A stretch of DNA of 64,000 nucleotides, taken from positions 62,001-126,000 of the forward strand of contig JACKPW010000003.1 of assembly GCA_024233215.1 (NCBI GenBank), in the 5' to 3' direction. Position 1 is the first letter of the stretch. The number at the start of each line of letters is the position of its first letter. The position numbers and the translations under genes were made by a program. Under the pieces are notes generated by a model. It was not told the DNA's origin. It ran no database searches and saw only the letters and a program-made list of their open reading frames with translations. This stretch comes from Verrucomicrobiales bacterium (GTDB lineage: Bacteria > Verrucomicrobiota > Verrucomicrobiia > Limisphaerales > J093). Positions 1 to 8,565 of the stretch are shown here, one piece after another.

Positions 1-281
1 CTGTCGTCGGCGTCTGCCATCAGCACGAACTCCCCCCGGGCGGCGGTGATCCCCGCCATCAAGGCGCTGCCGTAACCGCGTTCGGCCACGTGCAGAATTC
101 GGGCACCCGCCTCTTCGGCCAGTTCGATGGAACCATCGGTGCTGCCATTGTCGGCGACCAGGACCTCACCCTCGATTCCGAGGCGACCGAGCGTCTCCCG
201 CGCCTTGCGCACGCAGACCGCGACCGTGTCGGCCTCGTTCAAGCAGGGCATGAGCAGGGTCAGTTCCATCGCGCCGACCAT
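1..281 (-). CDS. Glycosyltransferase family 2, N-terminal part (cut by window edge)
   Basis: The minus strand is open from an ATG at 279-281 to the left edge, giving about 93 residues; the rest lies outside. The visible part is a GT-A fold start: a hydrophobic first strand (LTLLMPCLNEADTV), then VLVADNGSTDGS, the sugar-nucleotide binding loop, and HVAERGYGSAL leading to the metal-binding motif seen as LMADADD. This arrangement (NGSTDGS, ERGYGSAL, DADD) is typical of membrane-associated polyprenyl-phosphate glycosyltransferases and relatives that move a sugar from a nucleotide donor to a lipid carrier. A second in-frame ATG at 267-269 (MELTLLMP) could be the true start. Substrate cannot be told. 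The family call is firm; the exact role is not. Confidence 0.85.
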   Translation of the reverse strand, partial: MVGAMELTLLMPCLNEADTVAVCVRKARETLGRLGIEGEVLVADNGSTDGSIELAEEAGARILHVAERGYGSALMAGITAARGEFVLMADADD

Positions 282-638
282 AGCGGGGCCGGGTCGAAAT
301 GCCACCGTTTTGAGCGCGTGTCTGAGCCGTCTCCGTGCAGTCGAACCACGAGGTATCCGCTTTACGCTTACGCCCGTCGACGCGGCCAGCGGTATCGCCG
401 GCTCATGCGGTCGGAGGTGGCGAATAACGGAGGCCACGCTTCGTTTCCTTCGTTTCCTTCTGTGGGCCCTGAATCGACACGGCTCAGCCCGTGGCGGCGA
501 ATTGGCATTCGCCGTGTTTCAGGGAAGTTGGCTGGTCTGCTTGCCGGACGTGGCCTCGGCGGATACCAATCCGCCGCCACGGGTCAGGACGGTTTTCGGG
601 TAACACCACCGCGGAAATGTGTTAGGGAAGGAGGCACG
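282..638. other. Non-coding stretch between glycosyltransferase and sigma factor
   Basis: About 357 bases lie between the divergent glycosyltransferase and sigma factor genes. Open frames here have no recognisable protein features and are not accepted as genes. The stretch holds an inverted repeat at 489-582 (listed separately) and, at its right end, a strong Shine-Dalgarno run (ggaaggagg) about 5 bases before the sigma factor ATG. Promoters for both flanking genes should lie here, but I could not place them with confidence. Confidence 0.6.
489..582. repeat. Inverted repeat, REP-like family 1, copy A
   Basis: Two 26-base arms, 489-514 and 557-582, are inverted copies of each other with only a few mismatches, separated by about 42 bases. 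Each arm begins ccgtggcggcg and ends with a cgccg block. The same arm sequence (ccgtagcggcg plus a tggcg block) makes up the element at 19181-19253, so this is a dispersed family. No coding content is seen. Confidence 0.75.
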
Positions 639-1355
639 ATGGCCACGGACCGGTCCACCCTCTTTCTCACCACCAACTGGACGCTGGTGAGCGAGGCGGC
701 GCGCACGGGGGACACGCAGGCACGGGCGGCGCTGGGTGAGTTGTTCGGGGTCTATTGGAAACCGCTCTACCGCTTTGCCCGGCGACAGGGACACGGCCCG
801 GAGGACGCGGAGGACCTGGTGCAGGGCTTCTTCGCGCACCTGCTGGAAGGCGGCGGCCTGCGACTGGCGGATCGCGAGCGGGGCCGTTTCCGGGCGTTCA
901 TGCTTGGAGCGCTCCGGAACTTCATGGCCAACGAATGGCGGCGCGAGCACCGGCAGAAACGCGGGGGGTTCACCCCGCACCTGTCACTGGACCGGCAGGG
1001 CGCGGAGACCGGACTTCGACTGGACGCGGAGGACGCGCGCAGCCCGGATCGTTTGTTCGACCGTGAATGGGCAGTGGCATTGCTCGACGGGGTGCTCGAC
1101 GACCTGGAGCGTGAGGAGCCGGGATTCAAGCAGTGGAAACCGTTCCTCAGCCTGAGCCGGGAGCGTCTGTCGTATGCGGAGATGGCGCAAACGTTCGGGA
1201 TGACCGAGGGGGCGGCGCGGGTGGCCGTGCACCGGCTGCGCAAGCGGTATCGGCAACGGGTGCGCGACGCCATTGCGGCGACCCTGACAGATGCGTCGAT
1301 GGTCGAGGAAGAAATGCAGGCCCTCTTCGCCGCGCTGGCGGAAGATTGCTCGTAA
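639..1355 (+). CDS. ECF-type sigma-70 family RNA polymerase sigma factor
   Basis: A 238-residue protein. The start at 639 is fixed by a strong Shine-Dalgarno (ggaaggagg) just upstream; the open frame extends further left without protein-like features. Region 2 is seen around residues 45-95 (FGVYWKPLYRFARRQG, then DAEDLVQGFFAHLLE, the helix that contacts core polymerase and the -10 element). Region 4 is near residues 160-215 (LSYAEMAQTFGMTEGAARVAVHRLRKRY), a helix-turn-helix for the -35 element. This variant with DLVQGFFA is common in Verrucomicrobia and Planctomycetes, where it sits beside a Ser/Thr kinase, as here: the kinase starts 33 bases downstream. I infer that the kinase controls the sigma factor or its signal. 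No anti-sigma gene is visible. Confidence 0.93.
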   Translation: MATDRSTLFLTTNWTLVSEAARTGDTQARAALGELFGVYWKPLYRFARRQGHGPEDAEDLVQGFFAHLLEGGGLRLADRERGRFRAFMLGALRNFMANEWRREHRQKRGGFTPHLSLDRQGAETGLRLDAEDARSPDRLFDREWAVALLDGVLDDLEREEPGFKQWKPFLSLSRERLSYAEMAQTFGMTEGAARVAVHRLRKRYRQRVRDAIAATLTDASMVEEEMQALFAALAEDCS

Positions 1356-1388
1356 CGCCGCGCGCGCAATGAACAAGGGAACGCTGAG

Positions 1389-4300
1389 ATGAACGAATCA
1401 AGCCAGCCAGCCTGTCCCGAATGTGGCAGGCCACTGCCCGGAGGCAGCACCCACGGGCTGTGTCCGGCGTGCCTCATGAGCCAGGCCATGGCGTCGAGGA
1501 CATTCGACACCCTGGCGGACAAAGTGAAGTCGCCGCCGCTTCCCGCGCTGGAGGAAATCGCCGGCAAGTTCCCGCAGTTCGAGGTGGTCGAATGCCTGGG
1601 GCGCGGCGGCATGGGGGTGGTCTACAAGGCACGCCAGAAGTCGTTGGACCGCTGGGTGGCGATCAAGGTGCTGGCACCGGAACGCAAGCGGGAGGAGCGG
1701 TTCGCGGAACATTTCGAGCGCGAGGCGAAGACCCTGGCGAAGATGAGCCACCCGAACATCGTCACCGTGTTCGATCACGGCGAGGCGGACGGATGGTTCT
1801 ACATCGTGATGGAACTCGTGGACGGGGTGAACCTGCGCGATCTCCTGCGCGAGGGGAAGATGGAGCCGGAACAGGCGCTGGCCATCGTGCCTCCGGTTTG
1901 CGATGCGCTGGAATACGCGCATGACAAGGGCGTGGTCCACCGCGACATCAAGCCGGAGAACCTGCTGCTCGACCGCGAGGGCCGGGTGAAGATCGCCGAC
2001 TTCGGCATCGCGTCGCTGGTCGGCGTCACCGGTGAGAAGTCCGGCACCCCGCCCTACATGGCGCCGGAGCAGCAGCAGGGCACGGTGGACCGGCGGGCGG
2101 ACATCTACGCCCTGGGCGTGGTGCTTTACGAGATGCTCACCGGCGAACGGCCGGGCAAGGAGCTGGAGCCGCCCTCCAGGAAGGTCCAGATCGACGTGCG
2201 CCTCGATGAAGTGGTGCTCCGTGCTTTGGAGCGGAAACCGGAACTGCGCTACCAGCAGGCGAGTGCGTTCAAGACCGAGGTGGAGACGATCGTGGCTGAC
2301 ACGGCAGATCCTGGAACCCGAGCTTCTGACGCGGCAACCGAGCCCCAAGGGCCCCTCGGCCCATCCCGTTTCCAATGGAACCTCTGGGCCCTTCTGGGAG
2401 CCGCCGTTGGGACGAGCCTGTGGATGCCCGTCGCGGCGATCTTCTCAGAGTGGAGCGGGCTGGGCATCGCGTTGAGCGACGCCGCGGCGCTCGCGATCCT
2501 CACGACTGCGTTCACGCTTTGGCTGCAACGCAGGCGCTTGTCGGCCTTCCTCGGGCTGATGATCCTGCTGGGGGCAGCGTTCCTGGCGAACCTGGCCTTC
2601 ATGCTTGGGGGGCACGCCCTCGGTCTGGAGCTGCTGACCTCCTGGCCGGGCGGGAAACCGGCCTCGCCGCTCCACCACGCCTGGATGCTCAGCCTGTACC
2701 CGCTGATGGCGGCATGGTTCTGGATGCTCGAGCGAAACGCCCGCAGCCGCAGCACGTCCGACAAACACCATCCGCCCACGTCTTCCGCCCCCCCCGGGAG
2801 AGATCCCGACCGGTGCCAGGCGGAGACGATTTCCGCCAGATCCGCTGCGCAGCCCAACGTGGATTGTCCGTTGACCATGGAAGACTGGCTGGCGTTGATG
2901 GACAGGGGTGATTACGCCGGGAGTTGGGAAACTGCGGCGCCGAGTTTCCAGGCGGGCGCCCTTAGGAAGGAATGGGTGGAGCAGCTGGAAAAGGCGCGCC
3001 GTCCGCTGGGCGAAATCCGTTCGCGCAAGTTGGCTTCGATGGAAAACACCGTGGTCGGGAGACGCTACGTGGCCAAATACGCCAGTGCATTCGAGGGTCT
3101 GCCTTCAGCGATCGAAACGGTTCAATACGATAAACAAGCCGGCGGCGAATGGCTCCCGACGGGCTATCTCGTTCAACCGGCGGAGCCAGTCGCCCCACGA
3201 TTCTCCCGCGCCGCCATCTTGGGAGCAGCCTGGATCGGACTGTTCTTCGTGAACTGGATGGTGAGTTACACGCCGCCGGGTTGGGCGGTGACGCAGTTCT
3301 TCCGCGGCAGCGCGCTGGAAGTTGTCGCCGAACTGTTCTTGTTCCTGCCGCTGATGGTGCTGGGTTTTGCAGCCATCCTGGGCGGGCCGGCGATGGGGGG
3401 AGTGGCCCTGCGAGAAATCCGCCGGGATGAGGGGAGAACGGGAGGTTTCGTCCTGGCGTTGTTCGACCTGCTCTTCTTCCCGCTGGTCCTGTTCAACGGT
3501 TGGGCGGCCTGGCTGCTCTGGCACGTGCTGCTGCAGTCCGGCCGGGTCCACCCTGCCTGGGCCTACACTGGAACCCTGGCCCTCATCGCGTTCGATGGAT
3601 GGCTGGTGGTCGCGGCCAGAAAGGCGGCGTTCCGCTTCGTGCGAACCCCTGCCCCACCCCCTGGCCCCAGGCCGACCGGCAGTTGGAGCCAGGTGCTCAC
3701 GACGACCGGATGGCGCCTGCTCCTCGTGATCGTCTTCCGCCTCGCCCTTTCCGAGACGTTGTTTCAGATGTCCGTGCACTGGAAGGAATCGACCTCCGAA
3801 CTGTGGGAGATGGCCCTGGCGATTGCGACTTTGGGAGGATTGATCTGGGCCTGCTCGCCCGCATACCGGCTGAAGGGGTCGTGGTGGGGTTGGGGTGCCG
3901 GCACCGGGCTTTCCGCACTGGCCCTGCTGGGACTGGCGAACTTCTACTCCTGGCATCTGCGTCCGAACCTGGGTCTGTATCAGGAGCCCGATTGGGTGGC
4001 CCAGCATCCGGGTTTTCAGCGGCAGCTCCGAAAACGCATCGAGGCGAGTCTGTGGGAACCGCGCAATCCCACCGATGCCGGCGGGACGACGGACACCCCA
4101 CGGTTCGGCCCGGTGATGGAACGGTTGGTCCATGACGGACGAACCGCCTCAGGCCGGGACATGCTGCTGAATCTCGATACCGGGGAACTGAAATCGGAGC
4201 CAACCGACCCACGCGTGCTCAGCGACCCGGACCTGATGCTGCAGGCACTGGCGGAACAAGGCATCGACCTGGCTGCCGTGAACCAACGCGAGGCGTGGGC

Positions 4301-4637
4301 CGGGGAGGAGGCCGAGGCCTTTGACTCCTTCTTTTTCACGCAATCCGGCCAGCACCTGCCTGCCGGTCCGCTGAAGGGCATCATCAGCTACGGCATGGTT
4401 GTGACAACGCTGGACGCCGGTGAGTGGACCTCCCTTTCCCCCGGCGCATTGCGGGCCATGCTGAACCAGGCAGGCCTTCCCACCGCGAAGCCCATGCGCT
4501 TCCACTCCGCAATGGGAACGTCGCCCGTGACCATTGGGTTCAGAACTCGCGAGGGCGGCGTGGGCATTCTGCAAGTCATCGAGTGCAGCGACGACCCGCG
4601 CGGCGTGAAGGTCCGCTACAAACTGGTTGACGCGTAA
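1389..4637 (+). CDS. Large membrane Ser/Thr protein kinase with N-terminal zinc ribbon
   Basis: A 1082-residue Hanks-type kinase. Cys9, Cys12, Cys25 and Cys28 form a CxxC...CxxC zinc ribbon. The kinase domain covers about residues 64-310: glycine loop GRGGMGVVYK, ATP-binding Lys93 in VAIKVL, catalytic HRDIKPENLL, metal-binding DFG in IADFGIASL, and GTPPYMAPEQ. All key residues are present, so it should be active. After it come hydrophobic segments (about 330-430), a soluble stretch around 490-590, a second membrane cluster (about 600-860), and a C-terminal soluble region ending in a hydrophobic/basic strand set I do not recognise. It follows the ECF sigma factor by 33 bases and is probably co-transcribed. 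The kinase likely senses an envelope signal through its membrane part; the target is unknown. Confidence 0.93.
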   Translation: MNESSQPACPECGRPLPGGSTHGLCPACLMSQAMASRTFDTLADKVKSPPLPALEEIAGKFPQFEVVECLGRGGMGVVYKARQKSLDRWVAIKVLAPERKREERFAEHFEREAKTLAKMSHPNIVTVFDHGEADGWFYIVMELVDGVNLRDLLREGKMEPEQALAIVPPVCDALEYAHDKGVVHRDIKPENLLLDREGRVKIADFGIASLVGVTGEKSGTPPYMAPEQQQGTVDRRADIYALGVVLYEMLTGERPGKELEPPSRKVQIDVRLDEVVLRALERKPELRYQQASAFKTEVETIVADTADPGTRASDAATEPQGPLGPSRFQWNLWALLGAAVGTSLWMPVAAIFSEWSGLGIALSDAAALAILTTAFTLWLQRRRLSAFLGLMILLGAAFLANLAFMLGGHALGLELLTSWPGGKPASPLHHAWMLSLYPLMAAWFWMLERNARSRSTSDKHHPPTSSAPPGRDPDRCQAETISARSAAQPNVDCPLTMEDWLALMDRGDYAGSWETAAPSFQAGALRKEWVEQLEKARRPLGEIRSRKLASMENTVVGRRYVAKYASAFEGLPSAIETVQYDKQAGGEWLPTGYLVQPAEPVAPRFSRAAILGAAWIGLFFVNWMVSYTPPGWAVTQFFRGSALEVVAELFLFLPLMVLGFAAILGGPAMGGVALREIRRDEGRTGGFVLALFDLLFFPLVLFNGWAAWLLWHVLLQSGRVHPAWAYTGTLALIAFDGWLVVAARKAAFRFVRTPAPPPGPRPTGSWSQVLTTTGWRLLLVIVFRLALSETLFQMSVHWKESTSELWEMALAIATLGGLIWACSPAYRLKGSWWGWGAGTGLSALALLGLANFYSWHLRPNLGLYQEPDWVAQHPGFQRQLRKRIEASLWEPRNPTDAGGTTDTPRFGPVMERLVHDGRTASGRDMLLNLDTGELKSEPTDPRVLSDPDLMLQALAEQGIDLAAVNQREAWAGEEAEAFDSFFFTQSGQHLPAGPLKGIISYGMVVTTLDAGEWTSLSPGALRAMLNQAGLPTAKPMRFHSAMGTSPVTIGFRTREGGVGILQVIECSDDPRGVKVRYKLVDA

Positions 4638-4703
4638 CCGCCGACACCAGTCCGCGCATATCAGATCATGGCAGGAGATTCCTGCGTGGACTGACGTTCG
4701 CGG

Positions 4704-6116
4704 CTACGGCATTACCGTGATGATCGTCCGTCGATAGGCCACGAGGCCGGGTATTCCGTCGTCTTCCACGGTCAGGATGACGTGGATCGTTGGATGGTCC
4801 GGGGAGCCGCGACCGGGTTCCGGGATCGTCAGAACCGTTTCGTTCCCGCTGGTCTGACTCAACTCAACGTCGCTGCGGAAGGTCCCGGTCTCGCGGTAGA
4901 TCATCCAGGAACTCGTGATGGCGTTCCCGTCCGGATCGCTGCTGCCAGCGGAGGAAAGTCGGATGGTCTGGCCCGGCTTGGCGGTGATCTCGACGATGCC
5001 CTTCAACCGGTCACCGTTGAGGACCGCGACCGGGTTGTGGTTCGCTTTCTCGAAAGTGTCGGCCACGCACCAGTCCATGCGCGCGGCGAAGTCGTTTTGA
5101 TAGTGGCGCCGCCAACGCCAGATGGTGGCCTGGCTGGACGTATGCGCCTTGCCATCCACCATCAGGGTGTCGCGGTTGTCACTGCTGTCGGTCCAGATCG
5201 GATGCGTTTCGGCATAGGACTGATACCGGACGTAGCGCCCGCCCCACCCACCGTACGCGGGGCTTGCGGCCCAGCCCAGGCCGTTATCGATCAAGCCGAG
5301 AAACGACGGGGTATCGCCCTCCATGATGTAGGCGAGCCTGGGATAGAGCGCGCCGAGCGGACCGTGATTCCGGATAATGTTCGCCTCCAACCAGGGGTTG
5401 TCCACCAACTCGAAATCCACCATGGGACCGTTGCGATAATGGCGGTCTCCGGAAATGCCCGTCCACGTGGCGCGATGGTACTCCTGGTGCCCGGTCGTGC
5501 TGGGGGAAACGATGTAGAACAGGTCGGGAAACTCCAACCGCAGCCAGCGACCGGCGTCATCCTGGTCCGAAATCGTATAGACCTTGAGCTTGGCAATGAG
5601 CTTGTGGAGTTCCTCGGGTGAGCGTTCCCTCCGCGCGTCGTGCAAGGCTTGGGCCAGCGTATTCGCGCCGCCCCAGATGCTGATCCAAAGCGGCCGGGCA
5701 TCCGGTTTGTCGGCGGCCGCCAGGAGCCGTCGCGATCCGGCTGAAGACTTGCCCTCCCCCACCCCCGCCATGCCGTAGGTGGGTTGCCCGGTGGCGGCGA
5801 CGGCGAGGAGTTGTTCCATCGTCGGATAGCCGCCCGCATGTTTCACGAGATTGTCGCGGACGAGACCGTAGGCGTCGAGTTGACGGCGGATGAGATCCTC
5901 CCGCGGCCGTTCCCGCAGCCAGGTCGAGGTGGTGGCCACCAGTCCTTCGACGTCGTATTCGTTGGCGTACACCAGGAAGCGGACCATGGATTCCTCGTCG
6001 TCGGGTTCGTTCGACATGTCGGTGAGGACAAGGACGCGTTCTTTGGCCAGGGCAGTGAAGGGGATCAACGCCGCGGCCAGGAACAGCAACAGGCAACCAA
6101 CGCAGTTCGATTTCAT
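4704..6116 (-). CDS. DUF1593 domain secreted protein (nucleoside-hydrolase-like fold)
   Basis: A 470-residue protein starting at the ATG at 6114-6116, chosen because the product then begins with a signal peptide (KSNCVGCLLLFLAAALIPF, cut near ALAKE). The N-terminal domain opens with RVLVLTDMSNEPDDEESMVR, matching DUF1593; its DxxNEPDDxxS pattern resembles the Asp-rich metal site of inosine/uridine hydrolases. Further conserved pieces are GLVATTSTW, WISIWGGANTLAQAL and IWRWRRHYQNDFAARMDWC. The C-terminal 90 residues look like an Ig-like domain (PGQTIRLSSAGSSDPDGN). Members are often found with polysaccharide-degrading genes. The substrate is not known. A long hexamer-based inverted repeat lies just upstream. 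Confidence 0.88.
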   Translation of the reverse strand: MKSNCVGCLLLFLAAALIPFTALAKERVLVLTDMSNEPDDEESMVRFLVYANEYDVEGLVATTSTWLRERPREDLIRRQLDAYGLVRDNLVKHAGGYPTMEQLLAVAATGQPTYGMAGVGEGKSSAGSRRLLAAADKPDARPLWISIWGGANTLAQALHDARRERSPEELHKLIAKLKVYTISDQDDAGRWLRLEFPDLFYIVSPSTTGHQEYHRATWTGISGDRHYRNGPMVDFELVDNPWLEANIIRNHGPLGALYPRLAYIMEGDTPSFLGLIDNGLGWAASPAYGGWGGRYVRYQSYAETHPIWTDSSDNRDTLMVDGKAHTSSQATIWRWRRHYQNDFAARMDWCVADTFEKANHNPVAVLNGDRLKGIVEITAKPGQTIRLSSAGSSDPDGNAITSSWMIYRETGTFRSDVELSQTSGNETVLTIPEPGRGSPDHPTIHVILTVEDDGIPGLVAYRRTIITVMP

Positions 6117-6183
6117 GTGACGGTGGCGAGCTTCAGCGATTGGACTGCATTTGTCGATGCTCCGGGGCATGCCCGGGGTGCCT

Positions 6184-6366
6184 CCCCTCACCAACTTGAA
6201 CTCGAACTTAAACCCAAACTTAGACTCAAACTCGAAACCAAGCGTGAACTCGAACCTGAACGGCAGTCCCCAACCCTGGGTTTGTGTTTAGGTTTGAGTT
6301 CGAGTTTAAGTTCAGAGCCAGGTTTAGGTTCGGGTTTAGGGCGTAACGACGGACTCAAGTGAGGGG
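6184..6366. repeat. Long imperfect inverted repeat made of degenerate hexamers
   Basis: The left arm, about 6185-6262, reads as a run of hexamers of the form AACTCG, AACTTA, AACCCA, GACTCA. The right arm, about 6278-6366, is a run of complementary hexamers GAGTTC, GAGTTT, AAGTTC, AGGTTT. The outer ends also pair (cccctcac with gtgagggg across a small mismatch). The whole unit is about 180 bases and could fold into one long, bulged hairpin. It lies between the stop of the histidine kinase gene and the start of the DUF1593 gene, both on the minus strand, so it may end the upstream transcript or shape the downstream leader. Confidence 0.75.
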
Positions 6367-6392
6367 ATCGCGAGTGTTTCCGCTCGGAGTAG

Positions 6393-7544
6393 TCAGCGGG
6401 CGGCCTCTCCCGCGGGTTTGGCGGGCAGGGTGAAGCTGAAGCGGCACCCGCCTTCGGGGAGGTTCTCCGCCCACACCTTCCCCTCGTGCAGGTCGATGAG
6501 CTGCTTCGTGATTGCCAGGCCCAGTCCGTGGCTGTCCTCACCGCCGGTGGGCTGGGGGGTCAGTTTCTGGAACGGCTTGAAGAGCCCGGCCAGGTCCTGG
6601 GCGCTGAGGCCAGGGCCCCCATCGACGACCGAGAAGCCGACGGAGCCGCCCGGGTCCTGCCAGGTTGACACCCGAATGGCGGCGCCTTGCTGACTGTACT
6701 TGATCGCGTTGGAGATGAGGTTGTCACAGGCCTGGCGGATGCGCACGGGATCCATGAGCACGTCCTTCAGGCCGCCCGCGGGTTCCAGCACCAGGGTCTG
6801 GTCCTTTCGCCCGGCGAAGTTCCGGTAGTAGTCGGTGACCTGCCGGACGAGGTGATTGAAATCGCAACGTTCGGAATGCAGTTCCAGCCGCCCCTGATCG
6901 AGGGAGGTCACGTCGAGCAGGCTCGCCAGCAGTTCCAGCATGTGACCGCTCTCGGTTTCGATGAGCTGCAGATGTTCCAGCACCTCGGATTGCTGCCCCT
7001 CAAGGTCCATGCACAGGAGCTTGGCCAGGCCGTGGATGCCGCCGATGCCTGAGCGCATGTCGTGGGCCACGACCCCGAGCAACCGGCTCTTCTCGTCATT
7101 GGCGGTCTCGAGCCGGGTGTTGGCCTGCTCCAGGTCCGCCTTCTTCAACTCCAGTTCGGCCAGCAACTCGGACGCCATCGCGTTGGACTTGGAAAGCGCG
7201 TCATTCAGGATGCTGATCCGGTGATTCTTGATCTCGATCTCGCCCATCAGCTCGGCTGCGTGGGCATTGGCCCGGGCGAGTTCGGCATTGGTTTCCGCGA
7301 GGGCCAGGTTCTTCTCCTCCAGGTCCACCACCAGCTCCGCCGACTCCGCCGACACGGTGGCGAGACGTTGGTTCAGGACCATGAGCTGATCCCGGCGGCT
7401 CCGCAGCTCCTCCAGCAGCCGGCCCGCCTGCTCGGCGGCACGACCGAGATTCTCGGGATCGTGGGCAAGGCTCTCGATCTGGGCCCGCAGTTGTTCGAGC
7501 TGCCGGCAGAACCGCTGGTCCATGTCGGGATCCACGTTGCTCAC
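6393..7544 (-). CDS. Soluble sensor histidine kinase with long coiled coil
   Basis: A 383-residue protein with no membrane segment. Residues about 10-150 are strongly heptad-like (runs such as VDLEEKNLALAETNAELARAN), a coiled-coil signalling region. The phosphoacceptor H-box is LLGVVAHDMRSG near residue 160. The ATPase part has the N box DNLISNAIKYS, the G1 box VDGGPGLS, the F box FKPFQKL and the G2 box SHGLGLAITKQL, so all catalytic motifs are intact. It starts 4 bases after the stop of a DsrE-family gene and is the last gene of the tusA-dsrE operon. No response regulator is adjacent. The likely input is a partner protein bound by the coiled coil, conceivably the sulfur-relay proteins encoded with it; that is inference. 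Confidence 0.93.
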   Translation of the reverse strand: MSNVDPDMDQRFCRQLEQLRAQIESLAHDPENLGRAAEQAGRLLEELRSRRDQLMVLNQRLATVSAESAELVVDLEEKNLALAETNAELARANAHAAELMGEIEIKNHRISILNDALSKSNAMASELLAELELKKADLEQANTRLETANDEKSRLLGVVAHDMRSGIGGIHGLAKLLCMDLEGQQSEVLEHLQLIETESGHMLELLASLLDVTSLDQGRLELHSERCDFNHLVRQVTDYYRNFAGRKDQTLVLEPAGGLKDVLMDPVRIRQACDNLISNAIKYSQQGAAIRVSTWQDPGGSVGFSVVDGGPGLSAQDLAGLFKPFQKLTPQPTGGEDSHGLGLAITKQLIDLHEGKVWAENLPEGGCRFSFTLPAKPAGEAAR

Positions 7545-7548
7545 ATGC

Positions 7549-7938
7549 CTAGAAGGTGATGACGTTCGTCGTGCTCTCGATCATCCCCACCACCGTGGCC
7601 AGGCCGACCAGCTCGACCTCATCGAACTGGCCCTCCTTCGAAATGTCCTCCATGCTGCAGTAGAACTGGCTGCACGGCGCGCAGACCAGCAGGCGTCCCC
7701 CGAGCGCAATGAACTGTTCCATGTACTCGGCAATCGGTTCGAACCCCTGCACCTGCACGTTCTTGCCCGCGTTCCGGGTCGACCAGACCGTTCCGTCCAT
7801 GGTCAGGTAGACGGAAACGGACCGACCCATCGCCAGCGCGGCACAAGCCCAGGAAAAGGCCAGGGTTGCCCGCGTGCCCCGGTCCTGTTTGCCGGTTGTC
7901 AGTACCACCATCGTATCCAACTGTGCTTTGTTGCTCAT
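7549..7938 (-). CDS. DsrE-family sulfur-relay protein
   Basis: A 129-residue protein with the DsrE fold: first strand LDTMVVLTTG, then ATLAFSWACAALAMGRSVSVYLTMDG, and a Cys-rich segment GGRLLVCAPCSQFYCSM around residue 85. One of these cysteines occupies the place where DsrE/TusD proteins carry a persulfide. DsrE-family proteins pass sulfane sulfur between TusA and partners, or act in sulfur oxidation. It sits 33 bases after a larger DsrE-like gene and 4 bases before the histidine kinase gene. The glycine-rich TTGKQDRGTRATL loop is typical of the DsrE/peroxiredoxin-like subgroup. Cytoplasmic. Confidence 0.88.
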   Translation of the reverse strand: MSNKAQLDTMVVLTTGKQDRGTRATLAFSWACAALAMGRSVSVYLTMDGTVWSTRNAGKNVQVQGFEPIAEYMEQFIALGGRLLVCAPCSQFYCSMEDISKEGQFDEVELVGLATVVGMIESTTNVITF

Positions 7939-7971
7939 GTCTGGTCCTTCTGTGCTGGGGTGCGGTTTCCG

Positions 7972-8565
7972 TCAGATGAAGAGGGCGATCCGGCCCTTGA
8001 GGCTCTTCCCCAGGAAGGTCGAAACCCCGCAACACTTCGCCCGGTCCGCATCCATCAGGTCCTCCGGGCACCAGCCGAACAGGCTGAGCGAGGAGTCGCA
8101 GTAGTAGAAATTGACGCCGAGCTCACGCGCGTCCGCCATCAAGTCCGGCAGGTTGTCGAGGTTCTTCTGCCGCATCACGAGACCCATCATCCACTTCCCG
8201 AGTCCGCACAGGTGCAGTTTCGAAAGCGGTGCGCGGTCAATCCCGGATGGCAACATCCAACCCAGCATTCTCTGCCTCCAGTCGGACCGGCCATCCCCAC
8301 GCCGCACCGCGCCATCGACCTTCCTGCGGACCGCGGTCGCGCCCCAAAAGGTGAAGAACATGTTCACTTCCTGCCCCAGGGCAAGCGCTCCGTTGGCGAT
8401 GGTGAAGGCCGCATACAGCCGGTCCCAGTCACCACTGAAGCAGATGATCGATACGGAGTCCTCCCGGCGTTGCGCCTGTAGCTCCCGCTCCAACCCAGCC
8501 ACCCGGGCCTCCAGGGTTGGCTCCCGGGAGGCTGCCCCGGCGGCGGGCTGTTCACCGGGTCTCAT
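7972..8565 (-). CDS. DsrE/DsrF/DrsH-like protein with N-terminal coiled coil
   Basis: A 197-residue protein. The ATG at 8563-8565 overlaps the tusA stop (ATGA), which fixes the start. Residues about 15-35 form a short heptad stretch (LEARVAGLERELQAQRRE). The rest matches the DsrE/F/DrsH-like group: VSIICFSGDWDRLYAAFTIA, GQEVNMFFTFWG, KNLDNLPDLMADARELGV, then FYYCDSSLSLFGW and DLMDADRAKCCGVSTFL. The Cys in FYYCDSS lies where the family carries its reactive thiol. This type is regularly encoded beside tusA, in rhodanese or sulfur-oxidation loci. Translational coupling to tusA argues that the two act together. Confidence 0.9.
   Translation of the reverse strand: MRPGEQPAAGAASREPTLEARVAGLERELQAQRREDSVSIICFSGDWDRLYAAFTIANGALALGQEVNMFFTFWGATAVRRKVDGAVRRGDGRSDWRQRMLGWMLPSGIDRAPLSKLHLCGLGKWMMGLVMRQKNLDNLPDLMADARELGVNFYYCDSSLSLFGWCPEDLMDADRAKCCGVSTFLGKSLKGRIALFI

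Noticed and set aside
3105..4133. Long minus-strand frame across the kinase C-terminus
   Set aside because: Antisense to a clear kinase gene; Gln/Arg/Pro-rich product without motifs.
6184..6366. CRISPR array
   Set aside because: Units are six bases without spacers, and the two halves are inverted, which is not the layout of a CRISPR.
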